Below, piece after piece: positions 34,340 through 42,200 of a stretch of DNA of 64,000 nucleotides. The DNA comes from Bradyrhizobium sp. CB82 (GTDB lineage: Bacteria; Pseudomonadota; Alphaproteobacteria; Rhizobiales; Xanthobacteraceae), in NCBI RefSeq assembly GCF_029714405.1, contig NZ_CP121650.1, positions 7,011,001 to 7,075,000 of the forward strand. Direction: 5' to 3'. The translations under genes and the position numbers were made by a program. A model generated the notes under the pieces. That model made no database searches. It saw only the letters and a list, made by a program, of their open reading frames with translations, and was not told where the DNA came from. The first letter of the stretch is position 1; every line of letters begins with the position of its first letter.

Positions 34340-35230
34340 CTACTTGATCCCGACCCTGATCCGGAACGACAGCGTCTCCTCCGCGCCGGGCGCGATATGC
34401 ATCAGCCCTGGCTTCTCATCGAACGCACCGTCGAAGTCCGCAGGGCTCGCATAGCCGCGCCATGGCTCGATGCAGAGAAACGGCGCGCCCGTTGGCTTGG
34501 ACCAGACGCCGAGCTCGCGGAAGCCGCTCCAGGACATCTCCACCCAAGGAGCCGGAGATGCTCCCTGCCCGGCCGCGTAGCGGACCGAGGTGCCGTTGAG
34601 GCGATCGAAGATCACCGCGTCCGCGGCGAACAAGGATTCGGACAGGCCGAGCACCCTCTCGCGGACCGGGCTCGGCTCTGTCGCCTCACGCAGCAGTCCA
34701 CCTTCGAGCCGGCGGACGGGATGCGGCTCGTCCTGCGCGAAGGCGAGCACATAGCGCTCCTTCGGCATATCAGGTTCGAGCGGCCAGTTGAACGCCGGAT
34801 GGCCGCCGAGCGAGGCCGGCAAGATGTCCTCGCCTGTATTGGTGATCGTGAAGCCGAATTCGAGTCCCGCGCCGTCGAGCGTGCAGGTCACGGTCAGCCG
34901 GAAGGCGAAGGGATAGAGCGCGCGCGTCGCCGCGTCGTCGGTGAGTTCGAGTACACAACGCGACGAGGATCGCTCGAGCCATGTGAAGCGCCGGTCGCGC
35001 GCAAAGCCATGCTGGGTCAGCCGATAGGCCTTGCCGCCATAGTGCAGCTCATCGTTCTTGAGCCGGCCGACGATCGGAAACAGAAGCGGCGCATGGCGGG
35101 GCCATTCCGCACCCGCCTGCCAGATGAATTCGAGGCCTGTCTCATGCTTCAGGGAGCACAGCTCGGCCCCTTGCGCCTTGATGGTCGCGCTCAGCGCTCC
35201 GCTTCGAACCACGTGAATGTCTTCGTTCAT
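34340..35230 (-). CDS. Aldose 1-epimerase family protein
   Basis: The 296-residue product belongs to the galactose mutarotase-like fold: AQGAELCSLKHETGLEFIWQ near the N-terminus, QHGFARDRRFTW (catalytic His), SLGGHPAFNWPL (second His) and FLCIEPWRGYASP with the catalytic Glu. The layout is that of the LacX/YphB-type group of aldose 1-epimerases rather than the classical GalM. It likely equilibrates anomers of a hexose or hexose phosphate. Its 5' leader carries a small hairpin (CCGAGA-AGC-TCTCGG, 35242-35256) directly upstream of the ATG. It is a single gene. Confidence 0.88.
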   Translation of the reverse strand: MNEDIHVVRSGALSATIKAQGAELCSLKHETGLEFIWQAGAEWPRHAPLLFPIVGRLKNDELHYGGKAYRLTQHGFARDRRFTWLERSSSRCVLELTDDAATRALYPFAFRLTVTCTLDGAGLEFGFTITNTGEDILPASLGGHPAFNWPLEPDMPKERYVLAFAQDEPHPVRRLEGGLLREATEPSPVRERVLGLSESLFAADAVIFDRLNGTSVRYAAGQGASPAPWVEMSWSGFRELGVWSKPTGAPFLCIEPWRGYASPADFDGAFDEKPGLMHIAPGAEETLSFRIRVGIK

Positions 35231-35404
35231 GTCTCTTATCCCCGAGAAGCTCTCGGTCCAATACTAGCGTGAACTTGCGTGGCGGCGCCATGGCAAGGCA
35301 CACCGCGCGCACGGACCGTCCGTACAAAATTCGTCGATGCAACCCGGACGACAACAGGTGCCAGACCTGGTACGTCGCCGGCATGCAGGTCGCAGCTTGG
35401 ACCT

Positions 35405-36640
35405 TCAGGACGATGCTACAGGCTTAGACCCGGCATGATCGCGACCGGATGCCCGGGTGAGCTCGTTGGACTTCTGGCTACGCAACAAGAATAAGGCTCT
35501 CCAATCGCGCTGATGGCCAAACTCAATATAGCGATAGCTCAAAGCACTTAGGGCGATCACGATTGCGAGATATGGCAACGACAATCGAAGCGTGTCTTTC
35601 AACGATGACGTATCGGGCGGGATCATCTCAACCATGATGGACGAATGCCATGCGTAAATGCTGTAGCACATACATCCGACCACTTGAATTGCCCATGCCT
35701 CGAACACGCGATTTGCGGACCACGCTCCGGACAGGACCGCGAGCAACACCATGGAAAACCCGGCGCAAAACATCGTCGCGTAGAGAATGCTCACGGCCCA
35801 GGGGCCGTTGTCCTTGATATATATGGCGGCGATCATCAGCAGGACCCCGGGCAGAAGCATGCGACAATGGAATCGCCTGAGCGGGACGCTGTCCCTGGAC
35901 TTGACGTAAAGATCGCAAACCAACATCCCGAAAATGAACTGGTAGCACGACCCGAAGATGCCGCCCACAAACGGACGAAATACGCCGATCCGATCGACTG
36001 CGATGAGATGGCCGAGCACCACGAAGGCTGAGCAGATAACCACGCTGGACAGCACCAGCCTTTCGAGACTCCATCGCGCGATCATAAGGACCAGCAACGG
36101 AAACAAAAGGCTAAACCAGATTTCAACAGCAACGGACCACAACACGGGATTGGAGGGGGGCATAAACCCGTGCGGCACAAAAATGAAAAGTGTCGATAGA
36201 AGTCCGCCGAGCTCCAGATACCAGGCGTGCGATCCAGCGGGTGACTTGGAATGGAGTGCAACCGTCACGAGGACGACGATGTAGTAAAGCGGAAGCAACC
36301 GGCTAGCGCGATGCCAATAGAAATCCGGGAAGTCCGCCAACCGAGTGATCGCTCTCTTTCTCGTGCGATAGGGAAGGTACAGAACGAATCCAGAGAGCAC
36401 AAAAAAGATATTTACGCCCAAGAAGCCGTGCTTCGCGACAATGGCAAGAAGGCCGTTCGGATCAAGCTCACCGGGAAACGACGGCGTGCTGGATGTAAAC
36501 GGAACGAACAGGTGAAAGACGATCACCATCATGATCGCGAGTCCACGAAGACCGTTGACCGCTCCGATCTTCTGCGCGCCGCTTTCTGCTATGGTGACGG
36601 AATCTGGAGATTGTAACGACAAGATCGGCGATCTCAGCAT
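35405..36640 (-). CDS. Acyltransferase-3 family membrane protein
   Basis: The 411-residue product has ten or so membrane helices and the N-terminal signature NGLRGLAIMMVIVFHLFVPF, including the catalytic His, then NIFFVLSGFVLYLPY, FYWHRASRLLPLYY and PVLWSVAVEIWFSLLFPLLV; these define the acyltransferase-3 (OafA/ExoZ-like) family, which adds acetyl or other acyl groups to surface glycans, Nod factors or antibiotics on the outer leaflet. The gene stands at the left edge of the glycan region but 3 kb from its next member, so a direct link is an inference. Lower GC than the neighbours. Confidence 0.85.
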   Translation of the reverse strand: MLRSPILSLQSPDSVTIAESGAQKIGAVNGLRGLAIMMVIVFHLFVPFTSSTPSFPGELDPNGLLAIVAKHGFLGVNIFFVLSGFVLYLPYRTRKRAITRLADFPDFYWHRASRLLPLYYIVVLVTVALHSKSPAGSHAWYLELGGLLSTLFIFVPHGFMPPSNPVLWSVAVEIWFSLLFPLLVLMIARWSLERLVLSSVVICSAFVVLGHLIAVDRIGVFRPFVGGIFGSCYQFIFGMLVCDLYVKSRDSVPLRRFHCRMLLPGVLLMIAAIYIKDNGPWAVSILYATMFCAGFSMVLLAVLSGAWSANRVFEAWAIQVVGCMCYSIYAWHSSIMVEMIPPDTSSLKDTLRLSLPYLAIVIALSALSYRYIEFGHQRDWRALFLLRSQKSNELTRASGRDHAGSKPVASS

Positions 36641-36848
36641 TTCGTGGTTTGCTACTTAACGATACCGGCCAGATTGAACGGTCCGTCGATCGACAGCTCT
36701 GACACATCAAGTCGCATCAGGACACAATTCCAAAACGAGCGCAGCCCAAGATAGACACGGCGAACACCGTGCCTTCAAATAGTCAATTACAGGATATAGA
36801 CGGCAGCAGGCTGGCTTTGGGGCAGAATCATGAGAGCGCGTATAGTTG

Positions 36849-37250
36849 ATGGTAGGGCTCGTTATTATATTTGTTCTGCTCGCGATTGGCTTCGCTGCCG
36901 GCTACGGCACGCGTGGGCTGGTCTCCCGCAAACGGCACGCAGAATACCTGAAATTCCAACCCTACATTTCGCAATCTCCGGATGACATCACGCGGGCGCG
37001 ACATGCCGCGTCTGAACCGCCGATGCCTGAAAGGCAGCGGTCGAACCACGACATCACGCGCTCGTTTCAGGACATATTCATTCACCAGTCAAAGCCAGCC
37101 AAACCCGCGAGACCTGCCGCCGCAAATTTGCATCTGGTCCAGACTCACCACCGGCCTCAGCCGGAGGCCGGATCTTTGCAGCCCGCAACCATCGAACAGA
37201 GCCTTCAGGAATTGGTCGCATTGCTGCAGGGGCGCAGGCAGGAAGGCTAG
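36849..37250 (+). CDS. Small membrane-anchored hypothetical protein
   Basis: The 133-residue product (ATG 36849) has one N-terminal membrane helix (VGLVIIFVLLAIGFAAGY), a short basic region (RKRHAEYLKFQ) and a hydrophilic, Pro/His/Gln-rich tail, ending in a helix QSLQELVALLQGRR. It is divergent from the acyltransferase gene with about 208 bp between. I know no family or function. Confidence 0.55.
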   Translation: MVGLVIIFVLLAIGFAAGYGTRGLVSRKRHAEYLKFQPYISQSPDDITRARHAASEPPMPERQRSNHDITRSFQDIFIHQSKPAKPARPAAANLHLVQTHHRPQPEAGSLQPATIEQSLQELVALLQGRRQEG

Positions 37251-37739
37251 TCCGCTCTATCGGCTTGGTCGGAAGTCTTTCGCCGTGTCCGCCAGCCCTT
37301 GCCAATCTCGGCTCGAGCTCGCCTGGGCTCCCTTCGTGCAGGAAGCGTAGTCGTGCCGGCGGACTGTTCAAGTGATGCGGATAGGTGAAAGCAGCCAATG
37401 CTTCGCGCGACATCCCGCTGCGCGTTTGCACCGATCGCTGCATCCAACATCACTTGCGCATCGATCAGTTTCGTTCCCGCCCACTCAGTCAGAGCTGATC
37501 TCGCTGCGTGGCATGCCGGGCGACAGCCGACGCGCAGCGGGGCGAGGATGGAACCGAACATCAATAATGTTGCATAGCGCTTTCAAGCCAAAAAACGATG
37601 CCGTACGTCGAGCAGAGCGCCCAGCAATTGACTAGCAGACGCAGTCGGAAAGTGTTATCTTTCTAGCCATTCTGTGGTTGGAATGCGGCGAGATCCTTTC
37701 CAGGACATCTCTGACGCCGCAAATGCAGGAGGGTGAATT
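37251..37739. other. Intergenic stretch without recognised features
   Basis: 489 bp with only short open frames of atypical composition. It ends in the ribosome-binding site AGGAGGG (37727-37733) of the next gene. Confidence 0.5.
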
Positions 37740-38030
37740 TTGGTCTTGCTGATAGTAGCAAGCGGCGTGGCGGGCCTTCTTCTGGGACGCTTCTTCCGCG
37801 CGTTCACCCTGATTCCTGCAACAATGCTAATCCTGGTTCCAGCGTGGTATTTGGGCGCGCAGCAGGGCTTGGTAACCGGCGCGACAGCATTCCTCGTCAG
37901 CGCGGTGGTAATGCAGGTCGTCTATTTCGCGAGCTTGCTGACCCGGCTGCTCGTGGAGAACCTCTCGGTGCTCGATCATGTGCAGTCGGAGGCATCCCCG
38001 CCATTGCCTGAATCACGGGTCGCATTCTAA
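37740..38030 (+). CDS. Small integral membrane hypothetical protein
   Basis: The start is TTG 37740, justified by a near-perfect AGGAGGG 6 bases before it. The 96-residue product has three membrane segments (LLIVASGVAGLLLGRFF, TLIPATMLILVPAWYLGA, GATAFLVSAVVMQVVYFAS) and a short cytoplasmic tail. Similar small three-helix proteins of unknown function are scattered in Bradyrhizobium genomes. No partner gene. Confidence 0.65.
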   Translation: MVLLIVASGVAGLLLGRFFRAFTLIPATMLILVPAWYLGAQQGLVTGATAFLVSAVVMQVVYFASLLTRLLVENLSVLDHVQSEASPPLPESRVAF

Positions 38031-38327
38031 TCAAATCACCGGCCTAGGAGAGGACTTCTTCGCATCGTACGGCATCGCGTCCTCCCGGATCAGCCTTCAA
38101 ACCTGCTTAATCGCGCGCCGCGGATGGATATCGCCGACAGAGCGTCTGTCTGGGCCTCACGATCGGTTCCCGCCATGTCTTGCCGGGATCTTCCAGCCGG
38201 TACAGCGCCGGTCATAGTTCCCATTCCGCTTGTGACGTGCTGACTCAAGCCACGCCGCACAGAAGTCGTCGGCTGATATTCTGGGGATGATCCGCACATT
38301 TGTGTCTCGCTATGGAGGACGCTCTGA

Positions 38328-38771
38328 TCAGATCTCACCGATCAGCTTGCGGCCAAGAAGCCGAAGGAGGAGCTTCCTTCCGCGCGCGAGTGACGGATAA
38401 AGTGCCCTTGCGAGGCGGGGCCGGGAGAACACGAGCCGATTGATCCGGTTGAAAAAAGTCGCCTCGCCGGCAAGCGTTGCCAGCAGATGCATTGCCTCGG
38501 CCCCATAGTAATACTGCCCACGCCAGCGAACCACCATGCCCTCGTTGAGATCGAGGTTACGCGCGCGGATATTGCCTACAATCGGATGATCCGATCGCGC
38601 GTCGATCAGGTGAACCCGCCGCCCCCGCTCCCGCAACTGGTACAGCAGAACATAACGGCTGCATAACGGGCATTCGCCGTCATAGACCACCCAGATCTCG
38701 TCATCGCTATCTTGTCTCAATTCGATAGTCCGTTCGCTGCCGAACGTCGCGCACAAGTTTACTGTCCGCAA
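38328..38771 (-). CDS. DCC-family (DUF393) thiol-disulfide oxidoreductase-like protein
   Basis: The product is 147 residues from TTG 38771, with VVYDGECPLCSRYV near 28-41, the CxxC motif that names the DCC family, then LIDARSDHPIV and EGMVVRWRGQYYYGAEAMH, as in the family core. The C-terminus is basic and Leu/Arg-rich (GRKLLLRLLGRKL). The start is unclear: a TTG at 38720 (LRQDSDDE) overlaps the stop of the 87-residue gene and would fit translational coupling and the usual length of the family. The exact redox function is unknown. It lies downstream of the RTX-GH16 gene on the same strand. Confidence 0.75.
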   Translation of the reverse strand: MRTVNLCATFGSERTIELRQDSDDEIWVVYDGECPLCSRYVLLYQLRERGRRVHLIDARSDHPIVGNIRARNLDLNEGMVVRWRGQYYYGAEAMHLLATLAGEATFFNRINRLVFSRPRLARALYPSLARGRKLLLRLLGRKLIGEI

Positions 38772-38970
38772 GACCGAGGCATGCTGATTCCACTACGTAG
38801 TGATAGGCAACAACAACGTCGTCCATGGTCAGCTTGTTGAATTCGCGGTACATCCATGGATTTGAGAGCATGAGGTGCGGATAGGCGTAGAAGCTGTTGT
38901 TGTCCTTGACCCGGGGATGGACGCGGAAAAAATGATCCGTCTCGCGGATCAATTTCTCCACAGCCTCCAT
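38707..38970 (-). CDS. Hypothetical 87-residue protein overlapping the DCC gene
   Basis: ATG 38970 has GGAG 5 bases before it. The product (MEAVEKLIRETDHFFRVHPR..., then AYPHLMLSNPWMYREFNKL) has normal amino-acid balance, many aromatic residues and no low complexity, so it looks like a real protein or the first part of one. It shares 65 bp with the longest form of the DCC gene (13 bp if that gene starts at TTG 38720). A palindrome CACTACGTAGTG (38791-38802) lies inside it. I do not know the family; a truncated gene is possible. Confidence 0.4.
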   Translation of the reverse strand: MEAVEKLIRETDHFFRVHPRVKDNNSFYAYPHLMLSNPWMYREFNKLTMDDVVVAYHYVVESACLGLADSKLVRDVRQRTDYRIETR

Positions 38971-39278
38971 GGCTACTCCGGTGTCCTGACGTGGAAGGAT
39001 CTCCGGGCCGCAGGTGATCGCGTCGTGCTAGGTCGCAAGATCGTGGTTGTTGCCAGAGAGTGCCGGTTCAAGGCCCTGGCGATTCTGGATGTCGTAGCGC
39101 CAACCGCTTCTGTTGTCGCAGGGATCGTCGCCGTGATCATCTTGAGGAATTATTGGGCGCTTTACCTGTCCACGCTCGTTCTCAGGCTCTTTTCAACGGT
39201 CGGGATCTTGGCCTGTTCGGGCTATCGTCCCGGACCCGGATATCCTCGTTTGGACAATCCGCTTCACAATCTTATCGG
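38971..39278. pseudogene. Possible remnant of a membrane-protein gene on the plus strand
   Basis: On the plus strand one frame through about 38,980-39,260 encodes LTWKDLRAAGDRVVLGRKIV, a hydrophobic helix (SVVAGIVAVIILRNYWALY), then RLFSTVGILACSGYRPGPGYP. The end recalls the C-terminus of processive membrane glycosyltransferases, but there is no matching N-terminal part: the frame upstream is antisense to the 87-residue gene and no start fits. It runs on into the antisense of the RTX gene. I read it as a decayed fragment left by rearrangement; this is weak. Confidence 0.25.
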
Positions 39279-42200
39279 TCAGCGAAGGATGAAGTTATGC
39301 AACTCCGCCAGATGGGCATCGATCGCGGCCACCGCGTCAAAGACGTCGACCTGATGATGGCCGAAGTCGGCATCTGTGCGACTGGTCTCCGCGAGGTGCG
39401 CGACCCTGGCCAATTCATGGAATGCCTCGTTAACGAACTCATAGGCGTCCTTCGGAGCGGCAGACTGCGCGAAAGCAAATCCGTCGCCTCCCAGGCGCGC
39501 CGCAGTGGCGGCCGGTGCCGTTGCTGGAGACTGTGACGTCGGAGCCGGCGCGAAATCAAAGCTGGCTTTCGGGGGATCGATGACCAGCGTGCCGCCCGTT
39601 CCGTCGCTCGAGAGATTGAAGCTCGACTTGGTGTAATCACCAACCAGCGAAATATGTGCCGTGTGATTTTGGGCGTCGACCACGGTCAACGTGCCACCGG
39701 CCGTGCTGCCCGAAAACGAAGCCGACGTCCCTGCACCGTACACGATGTCCTTCAGATCGAGATGGTTGGAATTGGCGCTGGTGCCGTCACCGGCCAGACC
39801 GATCAGCGTCCCCGTAAATTCCGCCGCATGGTCCAGCGTCAGGTTACCCGTCGCGGCCTTGAAGGTGATCGATCCGGAAGCGGCGCCGGACAATTCGAGT
39901 GTGGCGCCTGCGTCGATCGTCGCGGCCTGCGTCATATTGCCGAGCTTCAATGCGACGTTTCCGGAAATCTCGAGGACGGTCGACGACGTATTGATTACGC
40001 CGTCGCCGTTGAGGTCCTGATAAAACGTCGTTTCCGCCGCCTTGAGCGACGCGTCGGTCGGGGATACCTTGTTCAGCAGGTTCGATAAGTAATTGCCGTT
40101 GCCGTCGGTGGTCCATACCGAAAATTCGCCGGTGGCCGGAATCTTCCAGGCCACGTCATAGCCTGTGGACGTCTGCTCTGCCGCCACGGGGGTCCAGACG
40201 CCGAACTGTCCCGGTACGACCGCGACGCCGCCATACTTCAACGTTGGTCCAGTTCCGGCGGCCATCGAGACCAACGAGAAATTCTGTCCGACCGCAACCA
40301 GGCTCGTTGAGCCGGATGCCTCGACTGTCGTTCCAGCAATTGTTGTCGCGATAGACGCCGCCGCCGTGGCGGTCGAGGGAACACCGATCACGCCATCGCC
40401 ATTGAGATCCTGGTGAAAGAGGGTCTCGCTCGACTCAAGCACCGAGTCGGTTCCAGATACCTTGTTCAAATAGTTGGATACGAAATTGCCGTTGCCGTCG
40501 GTATTCCAGATCGCGAACTGGCCGGTGGAGGAAATCTTCCAAGCGACGAGATAACCGCTCGATGAAGCCTCCGCGCCCACAGGCACCCATGCGCCAAGCT
40601 GCCCTGCGACAACCGCCGTCCCGCCATTTTTCAACACAACCGATGACCCGGCCGTCGAAAGGTAGAAGTTGCTTCCCACCTTGGTGAGCGTTGTCGCGCC
40701 GGCGGCTTCGATCACCGCGCCAATGGCAGCGCTGAAGACATTCGAGAGCTGGCTCAAATTGCCGGCGATGTCGGTTGCGGTCGCGGTCAGGCCATGTTGG
40801 CCCGTCGCGAGCGATCCCGTGGTGATGCTCCAAGCCCCGCTGGCTCCGGCCGTGCCCGTGCCGAGCTGGGTCGCGCCTTCGTACAGCCTGACAGTGCTTC
40901 CCGCCTCCGCCGTCCCGGAAACGACCATGGCGCTTGAAGCGGCAGGTGTACCTGAGGTCAGGATCGGTGCAACCGGTGCAAGTGTATCGACCGTGACGTT
41001 CAACCCGCCTGACGAAGCGCTGACATTGCCGGCGGTGTCCGTGGCCTTGCCGGTAAAGGCATGGATCCCGTCGACCAGCGTGCTGGTCGCAAACGACCAG
41101 TTGCCACTGGCGTCAGCAGCCGCGATGCCGACCTGCGTCGATCCATCAAATATCTCGACCTGACTGCCTGCCTCTGCAGCGCCAGTCAGAGTCAACTGAT
41201 TGGCGTTCGTAATGCCATCTCCGACGATGTTGCTGTCTGGCGAAAACGAAGCGATGCTCGGCGCGGCTGGCGCGGTTGCATCAACGAGAACATTCACGCT
41301 GGTCGATATAGCGCTGAGATCACCCACTCCATCAGCAGCGACCGCCGTAAACGAGTGGCTTCCGTCCGCTAACGTGCCAGTGGTGAAGCTCCAACCACCG
41401 TTGTTGTCAGCGGTCGCCACACCAATCTGGGATGTCTGGTCAAACACCTTGATCGTAACGCCAGCCTGTGCGGATCCGGTCAAGATCAAATGATTTGCGT
41501 TGGTCAGTCCCCCGGTGCCCAGCGTGCCGGGAGAAGCGAGCGAGATCGTCGGCGCCGTAAGTCCGGCCATGGTCATGGAGGCGCCAGTAGGAGAGACGAA
41601 CGAGTAGTCCGACGACGACAGTTGTGTCACTCCGGCAATTCGGAAACTGTCGGCTCCCCCTGCGTAGTGAACGGTCCACTCGTCGCCCACATTCGTCAGA
41701 TACGCGCTCGCGTCGTAGCCCTTCAGGATCAGCTTGTCGTGCTCTGCAGTCGAACTCGTGAAGACGTGGAAGTCCGCTATGGTGTCGTGGCCGCTCGCGA
41801 TACCGTAAACAAAGGTATCGTTGCCCGAACCTCCATAGAGCCAGTCGTCCCCGCCGCCTCCATTGAGGACGTCGTTGCCACTGGAGCCTACCATCCGGTT
41901 GGCGAGCGTGTTGCCGATGCCGGTCAGCCCCCCCTTCATCAGCGTCAGATTTTCGACATTTGCCGGCAGCGTATAGGACACCCAGGCTTCGACGCTATCG
42001 ATGCCACCGCCCGGATTTTCGATGATCTTTTGATTTGGACTGCCGACGACATAGGTATCGTCACCGGACCATCCGACCATTGTGTCGTCGCTGTTTACCG
42101 GTGTTATTTTGTCGTTCGCAGCGGTACCGTAGACAATATGGCTGCTGGTCGATCCATTGATCCAGGATGTAATGGTTCCCCCTACCGGCAAAGCTCCCGG

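Noticed and set aside
38090..38338. 82-codon minus-strand frame after the small membrane protein gene
   Set aside because: Ser/Arg/Thr-rich, no ribosome-binding site, overlaps the end of the DCC gene.
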